Below are positions 1-9,600 of a stretch of 64,000 nucleotides of DNA, in pieces. Position 1 is the first letter of the stretch; every line of letters begins with the position of its first letter. The stretch covers positions 24,140,001 through 24,204,000 of the forward strand of contig CM076152.1 of the NCBI GenBank assembly GCA_038025085.1, read 5' to 3'. The DNA is from Tetragonia tetragonoides (Eukaryota > Streptophyta > Magnoliopsida > Caryophyllales > Aizoaceae). The notes beneath the pieces are model-generated. The model searched no databases. It saw only the letters and a program-made list of their open reading frames with translations, and was not told where the DNA came from. The position numbers were made by a program, and so were the translations under genes.

Positions 1-2694
1 TTGCACCAAAACAGCTCCAATACCGGTTCCACAAGCATCACATTCCACTTCAAATGGTTGATCAAAGTTAGGCAAAGCTAGTATAGGGGTGGAGCTAAGC
101 CTTTCCTTGATGGCCTCAAAAGCATTTTGAGCCATGGGAGTCCACTCAAAGACACCTTTCTTCATACAATCCGTAAGTGGTGCTAAAAGAGAGCTGAATT
201 GCTTGATGAATCTTCTGTAAAAAGAAGCTAGCCCATGGAAGCTCCTTACTTGCGTGATGCTAGTAGGAGTAGGCCATGTCTTAATCGCCTCAACCTTGCT
301 GGGATCAACAGCTATACCATCCTTGGACACAATGTAACCAAGAAACGTGACACTAGGAACAAAGAAATCACATTTCTCAAGCTTAGCAAACAGCTCGTGT
401 TGCCTTAGAGCCTCAAAAACGCGTGTTAGGTGCTGCACATGCTCAGAATCACTCTTAGAGTATATGAGAATATCATCAAAATACACAACAACAAATTTAC
501 CAATAAAGGAACGCAATACCTCATTCATAAGACGCATGAATGTGCTAGGAGCATTGGACAACCCAAATGGCATTACAAGCCATTCATAAAGACCCCCTTT
601 CGTCTTGAAGGCTGTCTTCCATTCATCCCCATCCTTCATTCTAATTTGATGGTAACCACTCCTCAAATCCCCTTTAGAGAAGACACAAGAACCAAACAGC
701 TCATCAAGCATATCATCCAAGCGAGGAATTGGATATCTATACTTAATGGTAATGTTGTTAATTGAACGGCCATCAACACACATTCTCATGCTTCCATCCT
801 TTTTTGGCACAAGGAGAGCTGGTACACTACAAGGACTCATGCTCTCTCTAATGTATCCCCTATCAAGTAACTCCTCTACTTGACGTTGTAACTCCTTAGT
901 CTCTTGGGGATTACACCTATAAGCTGCTTTGTTAGGAAGTGAGGCTCCCGAAACAAAGTCTATTTGATGCTCTATGCCCCTAATGGGTGGCAAACCATGG
1001 GGTAAATCAGATGGGAACACGTCGACATACTTTTCAAGCAAAGGTTGCATTAACGCATGTAAAGGCTTTCCAACAATGTTCTCATTCTCCCCAAGCAACA
1101 CCAGCATATAAACAACATTTCCATGCACCATTTCATACTCTAAATCAGCAACTTTAACAATCATAGCATGCTTTGATGAGTTAGAAACAGAAGAACCCTC
1201 CCCAACTTGCGTTCCCCCACATAAAGACAATTTTGCGGGTTGCAAATTAATTTTCTTTCCCTGAACCTCAAAAGAGTAAACATTTCTAAAGCCATCATGC
1301 ATTACTCTTCTATCATATAACCAAGGTCTACCTAACAGCAAATGACAAGCATCCATGGGGATCACATCACACAAAATCTCATCATTGTATACTTTTCCAA
1401 TCGAAAAAGAGATCGTGACTTGTTTTGTTACCTTGGCTTTGCTTCCCTTCTCTAACCATTGCAAGGAATAAGGATGAGGGTGTTCTTTGGTGGCCAATCC
1501 AAGCTTTTCCACCATGAGAGTAGACGCCACATTGGTGCAAGAACCGCCATCAATGATTAAAGTGCAAAGCTTTTCTTTCACGGTGCACTTGGTTTGAAAT
1601 ATCTTCTCCCTTTGAGATAGTGTCTCCTCTGCCTCTCTAGCATGAAGGACCCTTTGAACCACCAATAGAGGTGAGCCTTGGTCAGGTTCAATGTCCAATT
1701 CATCGTCAATAGATTGCTCTTCATTCTGCTCCTTATCGTCATCCAATTGCCTAAGCTCATCATACTCACGGAGAGATAACACTCTCTTGTTGGGGCACTC
1801 AGCTTGAAAGTGTCCATAGCCTTGACACTTGAAGCATTTCCTAGAGAGAGATGGTCTAAGAGCATCCTTGTTGGCCTTAGGATCTCTAGGAAACCTTTTG
1901 TCATTTTCGCTCCCTTTAGAAGAACTTTCTGCCCAAGGAGTAAAACTCCTAAATGTGGGCTTTGCTGCTGGTTTCTTCGCTTTCTCTTGCTTTTCAATCT
2001 TCAAAGCCAACTTGTATACATCATCTAGAGACCAAAAAGGCTGTACTTCAACTCTATTACCAACATTGGTGTCTAAACCAGAAATAAAACGCGCAATTGA
2101 GAGTTGTGGATCCTCTACAATGCCGGTTCTGATTTGTAGTTGCTCAAAATCTCTAATGTAATCTGCTACACTTAGAGTTCCTTGACTGAAATTTGTGAGC
2201 TTGAGGTAGAGATCTTGAGTATAGGAAGGGGGCACAAAGCGTTTGTGCATGATTTTCTTAAGCTTGGGCCATGAACGCACCCTAGATTTACCCTCACGTT
2301 CTCTTTGTAGTTTCATGCTTTCATACCACAAAGAAGCATACTTTTTGAGCTTCAAAACAGCAACTTTGAAACTCTTTTCCTCACTATACCCCTTGGTATC
2401 AAACAATCTACCCATTTGTTGCTCCCACTCCAAATAGTCATCTGGGTTTGTACCACCATCAAAATCAGGGGGTTCAAACTTTAAATCACCCCATTGCTCA
2501 TCTTTTCTCCTTGGACTAAGAGAACCATCATCACCACCTTGACCACGAGCTCTACCTCTACCAATGTTGAGAAAATCAGTCATTTGTTGGGTGAGGTTGC
2601 TAAGTTGTTCCTTAACCTCACGCATCTCCCTTTCTCTCCTAAGCTCTTTAGCTTGCTCAAGAGTTAAATTTCTGGGTATTTGTTCATCATCCAT
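1..2694 (-). CDS. Gag-pol polyprotein of a Ty3/gypsy retrotransposon (partial, C-terminus off the window)
   Basis: Starts at the ATG at 2694-2692 (M-D-D-E-Q-I-P-R) and stays open for 898 codons to base 1; reading every codon I found no stop or frameshift. Gag capsid-like region is about residues 80-240 (F-D-G-G-T-N-P-D-D-Y-L-E-W, later S-I-A-R-F-I-S-G-L). The CCHC zinc knuckle C-F-K-C-Q-G-Y-G-H-F-Q-A-E-C is residues 287-300 (1836-1795) and should bind RNA during packaging. The aspartic protease site I-I-D-G-G-S is residues 380-385. Reverse transcriptase spans about 570-760 with Y-F-D-D at 738-741. RNase H begins near the end (E-C-D-A, D886). Gag and pol are fused in one frame. RT motifs look chromovirus-like (CRM/Reina type from memory), but the lineage cannot be settled without the integrase C-terminus. 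The intact frame suggests a fairly young, possibly autonomous copy. Confidence 0.95.
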   Translation of the reverse strand, partial: MDDEQIPRNLTLEQAKELRREREMREVKEQLSNLTQQMTDFLNIGRGRARGQGGDDGSLSPRRKDEQWGDLKFEPPDFDGGTNPDDYLEWEQQMGRLFDTKGYSEEKSFKVAVLKLKKYASLWYESMKLQREREGKSRVRSWPKLKKIMHKRFVPPSYTQDLYLKLTNFSQGTLSVADYIRDFEQLQIRTGIVEDPQLSIARFISGLDTNVGNRVEVQPFWSLDDVYKLALKIEKQEKAKKPAAKPTFRSFTPWAESSSKGSENDKRFPRDPKANKDALRPSLSRKCFKCQGYGHFQAECPNKRVLSLREYDELRQLDDDKEQNEEQSIDDELDIEPDQGSPLLVVQRVLHAREAEETLSQREKIFQTKCTVKEKLCTLIIDGGSCTNVASTLMVEKLGLATKEHPHPYSLQWLEKGSKAKVTKQVTISFSIGKVYNDEILCDVIPMDACHLLLGRPWLYDRRVMHDGFRNVYSFEVQGKKINLQPAKLSLCGGTQVGEGSSVSNSSKHAMIVKVADLEYEMVHGNVVYMLVLLGENENIVGKPLHALMQPLLEKYVDVFPSDLPHGLPPIRGIEHQIDFVSGASLPNKAAYRCNPQETKELQRQVEELLDRGYIRESMSPCSVPALLVPKKDGSMRMCVDGRSINNITIKYRYPIPRLDDMLDELFGSCVFSKGDLRSGYHQIRMKDGDEWKTAFKTKGGLYEWLVMPFGLSNAPSTFMRLMNEVLRSFIGKFVVVYFDDILIYSKSDSEHVQHLTRVFEALRQHELFAKLEKCDFFVPSVTFLGYIVSKDGIAVDPSKVEAIKTWPTPTSITQVRSFHGLASFYRRFIKQFSSLLAPLTDCMKKGVFEWTPMAQNAFEAIKERLSSTPILALPNFDQPFEVECDACGTGIGAVLVQ

Positions 2695-2847
2695 GGCTGT
2701 TTGTGAGTTTAGTTGTGTTTAAGCTAGGAATTGTGTTTGGGCTGTAAATCGGTTCTTTTGTGACTCAAAGATTGGAACTTTGGACGTGATTGAGACAAGA
2801 AAGGAGAGAACTTTGATGAGAGAAAATGGTGCTAAGGTTAAACCTAT
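2695..2847 (-). other. Untranslated leader of the gypsy element
   Basis: About 150 bp between the primer-binding site and the gag start codon. No open frame or recognisable motif is seen. By position it would hold packaging signals, which is inference. Confidence 0.7.
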
Positions 2848-2859
2848 GCTCTGATACCA
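2848..2859 (-). other. Primer-binding site complementary to initiator tRNA-Met
   Basis: The minus strand reads TGGTATCAGAGC, the standard plant PBS matching the 3' end of tRNA-iMet. It lies two bases inside the LTR edge (LTR starts at 2862 on the plus strand). Its position fixes both the element orientation and the LTR boundary. Confidence 0.95.
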
Positions 2860-2861
2860 AA

Positions 2862-3645
2862 TGATACGTTTGCAATTACAACCTTAGCAATTTGTAAACA
2901 AAAACAGAGGATTAAGAGAAGAAAGGATAATGAGTATCACCACCAAAGCTATAAAGGATTAAACCACCAAGCTATGGATAAAGAATACTACTTGCTCACC
3001 AAATAACCCTAAGATTATTGTAAAGAACGCAAGATTTGTAAGAAGGCAGCAGCCGTGTAATTTTCATTCATCAACAAGTGCCTTTTACATCAGCTGTTCT
3101 TACATATTTATAGGGGTCACAAATGTGCCCTAATAACCTAAGAATACTCTAGAAAGGGTGAGCTGTCCAAGAGTAGTGCCCAAGCAAAATGAAACTTCAG
3201 TATTTTGCCCAGAAATGAGCCAAATACGTGCAGTACAATTTGGAGCGCATTTCCTTCCGTTTTGGACCACTTGACAGTTGTTGCTTGTCCTTGCAAAAGG
3301 ACAAACGTGGGTGAGCTGTAAGGAGCCTCATTCTTCATCCTTACCTGCCCCATGTGCTCTTAGGCGCGCCTTACTCAGCAACTACTTAGGGAATTCAAAT
3401 AACAACTAATTACATTTGTTAATTATGCTAATTACATGCAGGGTGCACTATAACTAACACTAATCACAAATGCTTATTTGTATGGATTAATCTTGTACGG
3501 ACATGACCTAGATTAAGTGGCCAAAAGGACACTAAGACCTCTAGGACCAGAATCATCACCATTCAAACGTGAGAGAGTCCCAAATGCCATGATTAATGCA
3601 TTAATGCTCACGCTCGTAACTTGATGACCTGATGCTAACGCATCA
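2862..3645 (-). repeat. 5' LTR of the gypsy element (784 bp)
   Basis: Begins TGATACG and ends CGCATCA on the plus strand, giving TG...CA termini. The inner edge is set by the PBS and the outer edge by the abrupt start of satellite at 3646. U3 lies on the high-coordinate side and U5 on the low side. About 560 bp of U3 is nearly identical to the solo LTR at 30835-31823, while the R/U5 part (2862 to about 3060) is strongly diverged from it. The U3 end is 134 bp shorter than in the solo LTR. Confidence 0.9.
3105..3113 (-). promoter_or_regulatory. TATA box of the LTR promoter
   Basis: The minus strand reads CTATAAATA, a textbook plant TATA element, about 530 bp into the LTR from its U3 edge. Transcription would start roughly 30 bp downstream (near 3075), placing the U3/R border there. 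The same motif is conserved in the solo LTR at 31149-31157. Confidence 0.75.
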
Positions 3646-3813
3646 CTTGTAAACATCCTTGGTGTAGTTTCTCTCTCAAATGAATTCAAACGAAGCATTT
3701 GGGTGCTTTCTCTTAATATACAACACAAAAGACCTCAATCTCTTTCACCCTAGTCATATGAGCTTTTAAAACGCGTAAATACATTCAAAAGCTTGAGTTG
3801 AAATTTGTTGGTA

Positions 3814-3981
3814 CTTGTAAACATCTTTGGTGTAGTTTCTCACTCAAATGAATGCAAAGAAAACATTTGGGTGCGTTCTCTCGATATACAACACAAAAGA
3901 ACTCAATCTCTTTCACCCTTGTCGTATGAGCTTTGAAAACGCTTAAATGCATTCAAAAGCTTGAGTTCAAGCTTGTTTGTA
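3814..3981 (+). repeat. Satellite monomer, subtype D (reference copy)
   Basis: 168 bp. Diagnostic words are acatctttggtgtag, gcaaagaaaacatttggg and gtgcgttctc, in place of the usual acatccttgg, aacaaagcattt and gtgctttctc. Subtype D is almost always followed by subtype C, as here. Confidence 0.85.
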
Positions 3982-4149
3982 GTTGTAAATATCCTTGGGG
4001 TAGTTTCACACTCAAATGAATGTAAACAAAGCATTTGCGAGCTTTTTCTTAATATACAACACAAAAGAACTCAATCTCATTCACCCTAGTTCTATGAGCT
4101 GTTAAAATGCGTAAATGCATTCAAAAGCTTGAGTTGAAGCTTGTTTGTA
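3982..4149 (+). repeat. Satellite monomer, subtype C (reference copy)
   Basis: 168 bp. Diagnostic words are agttgtaaatatccttgggg, agtttcacactc, gaatgtaaacaaagc and gcgagctttttctt. It follows subtype D in many places, forming a recurrent dimer. Confidence 0.85.
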
Positions 4150-4316
4150 CTTGTAAACATCCTTGGTGTAGTTTCTCACTCAAATGAATGCAAACAAAGC
4201 ATTTGGGTGCTTTCTCTTAATATACAACACAAAAGAACTCAATCTCATTCACCCTTGATGTAAGAGCTGTTAAAACGCGTATATGATTCAAAAGGTGGAG
4301 TTAAAGCTTGTTTGTA
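4150..4316 (+). repeat. Satellite monomer, standard subtype (reference copy)
   Basis: 167 bp. It carries the commonest form of the repeat in its first half (ctcactcaaatgaatgc, gcatttgggtgctttctc) and ends in the ggtggagttaaagc variant tail. Confidence 0.85.
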
Positions 4317-5192
4317 CTTGTAAACATCCTTGGTGTAGTTTCTCCCTCAAATGAATGCAAATAAAGCATTTGGGTGCTTTCTCTTAATATACAACACAAA
4401 AGAACTCAATCTCTTTCACCCTAGTCGTATGAGGTTTTAAAACGCGTATATGCATTCAAAAGCTTAAGTTGAAACTTGTTGGTACTTGTAAACATCTTTG
4501 GTGTAGTTTCTCACTCAAATGAATGCAAAGAAAACAGTTGGGTGCGTTCTCTTAATATACAACCCAAAAGAACTCAATCTCTTTCACCCTTGTCGTATGA
4601 GCTTTTAAAACGTTTAAATGTATTCAAAAGCTTGAGTTCAAGATTGTTTGTAGTTGTAAACATCCTTGGGGTAGTTTCACACTCAAATTAATGCAAAGAA
4701 AGCATTTGGGTGCTTTCTCTGAAAATACAACACAAAAGAACTCAATCTCTTTCACCCTAAACGTAAGAGCTGTTAAAACGCGTAAATACATTCAAAAGCT
4801 TGAGTTGAAGCTTGTTTGTACTTGTATGCATCCTTGGTTAAGTTTCTCATTTAAATGAATGCAAACAAAGCATTTGGGTACTTTCTCTTAATATACAACA
4901 CAAAAGAACTCAATCTTTTTCACCCTAGTCATATGAGCTTTTAAAACGCGTAAATGCATTCAAACGCTTGAGTTGAAGCTTGTTTGTACTTGTAAACATT
5001 CTTGGTGTAGTTTCTCACTCAAATGAATGCAAACAAAGCATTTGTGTGCTTTCTCTTAATATAGAACACAAATCAACTCAATATCTTTCACCCAAGTCGT
5101 AAGAGCTGTTAAAATGCTTAAATGCAATAAAAAGCTTCAGTTGAAGCTTGTTTGTACTTGTAAACATCCTTGGTGTAGTTTCTCACTCAAAT

Positions 5193-5322
5193 GACTAGGG
5201 TGCTAAAACACGAGTAGGTTTGTTTGCATTTGTGTGAAAGAGATTGAGGTCTTTTGTGTATTAAATGATTTAAACAAGTATGTGTTTACAAGTACAAACA
5301 TGCTTCAACTCAAAAAATTTTG
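5193..5322 (-). repeat. Shuffled satellite segment S (inverted relative to its flanks)
   Basis: Runs from gactagggtgctaaaac through aatgatttaaacaagtatg to attttgaattcatttggg. These are satellite words in the opposite orientation and partly out of order. A reverse-complement version occurs once in every HOR-A unit (7181-7312, 12956-13087, 18731-18862). Confidence 0.8.
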
Positions 5323-6455
5323 AATTCATTTGGGTGCTTTCTCTTAATATACAACACAAAAGACCTCAATCTCTTTCACCCTTGTCGTATGAGCTATTAA
5401 AACGTATAAATGCATTCAAAAGCTTGAGTTGACGCCTGTTTGTAGTTGTAAACATCCTTGGTGTAGTTTCACACTCAAATGAACTTAAACAAAGCATTTA
5501 CGAGCTTTTACTTAATATACAACACAAAAGAACTGAATCTCTTTTCGCTTTTAAAACGCGTAAATGCATTCAAAAGCTTGAGTTGAAGCTTGTTTGTACT
5601 TGTAAACATCCTTGGTGTAGTTTCTCACTCAAATGAATGCAAACAAAGCATTTGTGTGATTTCTCTTAATATACAACACAAAAGAACTCAATCTCTTTCA
5701 CCCTAGTTGTATGAGGTTTTAAAACGCGTAAATGCATTCAAAAGCTTGAGTTGAAGCTTGTTTGTACTCGTAAACATCCTTGGTTAAGTTTCTCAATCAA
5801 ATGAATGCAAACAAAGCATTTGGGTGCGTTCTCCTAATATACAACACAAAAGAACTCAATCTCTTTCACCCTTGTCGTATGAGCTTTTAAAACGCTTAAA
5901 TGCATTCAAAAGCTTGAGTTCAAGCTTGTTTGTAGTTGTAAACATCCTTGGGGTAGTTTCACACTCAAATGAATGTAAACAAAGCATTTGCGAGCTTTTT
6001 CTTAATATACAACGCAAAAGCATTTACGCGTAAATGCATTCAAAAGCTTGAGTTGAAGCTTGTTTGTACTTGTAAACATCCTTGGTTATGTTTCTCACTC
6101 AAATGAATGCAAACAAAGCATTTGGGTGCGTTCTCCTAATATACAACACAAAAGAACTCAATCTCTTTCGCCTAGTCGTAAGAGCTGTTAAAACGCGTAA
6201 ATGCATTCAAAAGCTTGAGTTGAAACTTGTTTGTACTTGTAAACATCCTTGGTGTAGTTTCTCACTCAAATGAATGCAAACAAACCATTTGGGTGATTTC
6301 TTTTAATATACAACACAAAAGAACTCAATCTCTTTCACCCTAGTCATATGAGCTGTTAAAATGCTTAAATGCAATAAAAAGCTTCAGTTGAAGCTTGTTT
6401 GTACTTGTAAACATCCTTGGTGTAGTTTCTCACTCAAATTAATGCATACAAAGCA
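5323..6455 (+). repeat. Satellite block, plus orientation
   Basis: About seven monomers, including a truncated monomer near 6010-6040 where the tail is fused directly to another gcgtaaatgc. It ends at a head-to-head junction at 6456. Confidence 0.85.
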
Positions 6456-6685
6456 ACCAAAAGCTTTGTTTGCATTCATTTGAGTGAGAAACTTAACCAA
6501 GGATGTTTACAAGTACAAACAAGCTTCAACTCAAGCTTTTGAATGTATTTACGCGATTTAATAGCTCTTACGATTTGGGTGACAGAGATTCAGGTCTTTT
6601 GTGTTGTATATTAAGTGAAAGCACCCAAATGCTTTGTTTGCATTCATTTGAGTGAGAAACTACACCAAGGATGTTTACAAGTACT
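6456..6685 (-). repeat. Satellite block, minus orientation, before HOR-A
   Basis: One monomer plus a truncated one. The truncated copy stops in caagtact and is joined at 6686 to gctttgtttgc, the left limit of the first HOR-A copy. Confidence 0.8.
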
Positions 6686-9600
6686 GCTTTGTTTGCATTC
6701 ATTTGAGTGAGAAACTACACCAAGGATGTTTACAAGTACAAACAAGCTTTAACTCCACCTTTTGAATGCAATTACGCGTTTTAACAGCTCTTACGACTAG
6801 GGTGAAAGAGATTGAGTTCTTTTGTGTTGTATATTAAGAGGAATCACACAAATGCTTTGTTTGCATTCATTTGAGTGAGAAACTACACCAAGGATGTTTA
6901 CAAGTACAAACAAGCTTCAACTCAAGCTTTTGAATGCATTTACGCGTTTTAAAAGCGAAAAGAGATTCAGTTCTTTTGTGTTATATATTAAGAAAAAGCT
7001 TAAACCCAAATGCTTTGTTTAAATTCATTTGAGGGAGAAACTACACCAAGGATGTTTAAAACTACAAACAGGCGTCAACTCAAGCTTTTGAATGCATTTA
7101 CGCGTTTTAAAAGCGCATACGACAAGGGTGAAAGAGATTGAGGTCTTTTGTGTTGTATATTAAGAGAAAGCACCCAAATGAATTCAAAATTTTGAGTTGA
7201 AGCATGTTTGTACTTGTAAACACATACTTGTTCAAATCATTTAATACACAGAAGACCTCAATCTCTTTCACACAAATGCAAACAAACCTAGTCGTGTTTT
7301 AACACCCTAGTCATTTGAGTGAGAAACTACACCAAGGATGTTTACAAGTACAAACAAGCTTCAACTGAAGCTTTTTATTGCATTTAAGCATTTTAACAGC
7401 TCTTTTGACTAGGGTGAAAGAGATTGAGTTCTTTTGTATTGTATATTAAGAGAAAGCACACAAATGATTTGTTTGCATTCATTTGAGTGAGAAAGTACAC
7501 CAAGAATGTTTACAAGTACAAACAAGCTTCAACACAAGCTTTTGAATGCATTTACGCGTTTTAAAAGCTCATATGACTAGGGTGAAAGAGATTGAGTTCT
7601 TTTTTGTTGTATATTAAGAGAAAGCACCCAAATGCTTTGTTTGCATTCATTTGAGCGAGAAACTACACCAAGAATGTTTACAAGTACAAACAAGCTTCAA
7701 CTCAAGCTTTTGAATGCATTTACGCGTTTTAAAAGCTCATATGACTAGGGTGAAAAAGATTGAGTTCTTTTGTGTTGTACATTAAGAGAAAGCACCCAAA
7801 TGCTTTGTTTGCATTTATTTGAGTGAGAAACTTAACCAAGGATGTTTACAAGTACAAACAAGCTTCAACTCCAGCTTTTGAATGTATTTACGCGTTTTAA
7901 CAGCTCTTACGATTAGGGTGAAAGAGATTGAAGTCTTTTGTGATGTATATTAAGAGAAAGCACCCAAATGGTTTGTTTGCATTCATTTGAGTGAGAAACT
8001 ACACCAAGGATGTTTACAACTACAAACAAGCTTTAACTCCACCTTTTGAATGCATTTACGCATTTTAACTGCTCTTACAACTAGGGTGAAAGAGATTGAG
8101 TTCTTTTGTGTTGTATATTAAGAGAAAGCACCCAAATGCTTTGATTGCATTCATTTGAGTGAGAAACTACACCAAGGATGTTTACAACTACAAAGAAGCT
8201 TTAACTCCACCTTTTGAATGCATTTACGCATTTTAACAGCTCTTACAACTAGGGTGAAAGAGATTGAGTTCTTTTGTGTTGTATATTAAGAGAAAGCACC
8301 CAAATGCTTTGTTTGCATTCATTTGAGTGAGAAACTACACCAAGGATGTTTACAAGTACAAACAAGCCTTAACTCCAACTTTTGAATGCATTTACGCATT
8401 TTAACAGCTCTTACAACTAGGGTGAAAGAGATTGAGTTCTTTTATGTTGTATATTAAGAGAAATCACCCAAATGGTTTGTTTGCATTCATTTGAGTGAGA
8501 AACTACACCAAGGATGTTCACAAGTACAAACAAGTTTCAACTCAAGCTTTTGAATGCATTTACGCGTTTTAACAGCTCTTACGACTAGGCGAAAAGAGAT
8601 TGAGTTCTTTTGTGTTGTATATTAACAAAAAGCTCGCAAATGCTTTGTTTACATTCATTTGAGTGTGAAACTACCCCAAGGATGTTTACAACTAAAAACA
8701 AGCTTGAACTCATGCTTTTGAATGCATTTAAGCGTTTTTAAAGCTCATACGACAAGGGTGAAAGAGATTGAGTTCTTTTATGTTGTATATTAAGAGAACG
8801 CACCCAAATGTTTTCTTTGCATTCATTTGAGTGAGAAACTACACCAAAGATATTTGCAGGTACCAACAAGCTTCCACTTAAGCTTTTGAATGCATATACG
8901 CGTTTTAAACAGTTTCTTAATTTTGTTTGCATTCACCTTTTGAATTTACAAGTACAAACAATCAAATGAATGTAAATAAAGCATTTGGGTACTTTCTCTT
9001 AATATTCAACACAAAAGAACTCAATCTCTTTCACCCTAGATGTAAGAGCTGTTAAAACGCGTAAATGCATTCAAAAGGTGGTGTTAAAGCTTGTTTGTAC
9101 TTGTAAACATCCTTGGTGTAGTTTCTCACTCAAATGAATGCAAACAAACATTTGGGTGCTTTCTCTTAATATACAACACAAAAGACCTCAATCTCTTTCA
9201 CCCTAATCGTAAGAGCTGTTAAAACGCGTAAATACATTCAAAAGCTTGAGTTGAAGCTTGTTTGTACTTGTAAACATCCTTGGTTAAGTTTCTCACTCAA
9301 ATGAATGCAAACAAAGCATTTGGGTGCTTTCTCTTAATATACAACACGAAAGAACTCAATCTTTTTCACCCTAGTCATATGAGCTTTTAAAACGCGTAAA
9401 TGCATTCAAAAGCTTGAGTTGAAGCTTGTTTGTACTTGTAAACAATCTTGGTGTAGTTTCTCACTGAAATGAATGCAAACAAAGCTTTTGGTTGCTTTCT
9501 CTTAAAATACAACACAAAAGAACTCAATCTTTTTCACCCTAGTCATATGAGCTTTTAAAACGCGTAAATGCATTCAAAAGCTTGTGTTGAAGCTTGTTTG

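Larger units (their letters stand above)
1..3645 (-). mobile_element. Ty3/gypsy LTR retrotransposon, 5' portion, truncated by window edge
   Basis: Read on the minus strand the order is LTR (3645-2862), PBS (2859-2848), leader, then gag-protease-RT-RNase H start (2694-1). This is the canonical Ty3/gypsy order. The rest of pol (RNase H, integrase), the polypurine tract and the other LTR lie beyond the left edge. The right LTR end abuts satellite monomer sequence at 3646 with no gap, so the element inserted into the array and satellite probably continues on its far side. The 5 bases after the LTR (CTTGT, 3646-3650) would be the target-site duplication; the partner copy is outside the window. Confidence 0.93.
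3646..5192 (+). repeat. Satellite block, plus orientation
   Basis: About nine monomers of mixed subtypes, including D-C pairs at 3814 and about 4485. With 5323-5690 it mirrors, in reverse order, the first 2.2 kb of HOR-A. No gene is seen. Confidence 0.9.

Noticed and set aside
347..2437. Plus-strand open frames and one minus-strand 139-residue frame (1578-1997) within the gypsy region
   Set aside because: They are shadows of the 898-codon minus-strand gag-pol frame, which carries recognisable zinc knuckle, protease and RT motifs.
3138..3728. Two minus-strand 71-residue frames in and beside the LTR
   Set aside because: They lie in LTR U3 or span the LTR-satellite junction. No domain is recognised, and they are not conserved as coding in the solo LTR.
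4740..4780. Telomere-like CCCTAAA
   Set aside because: Only single occurrences inside variant monomers (caccctaaacg); no tandem telomeric run.
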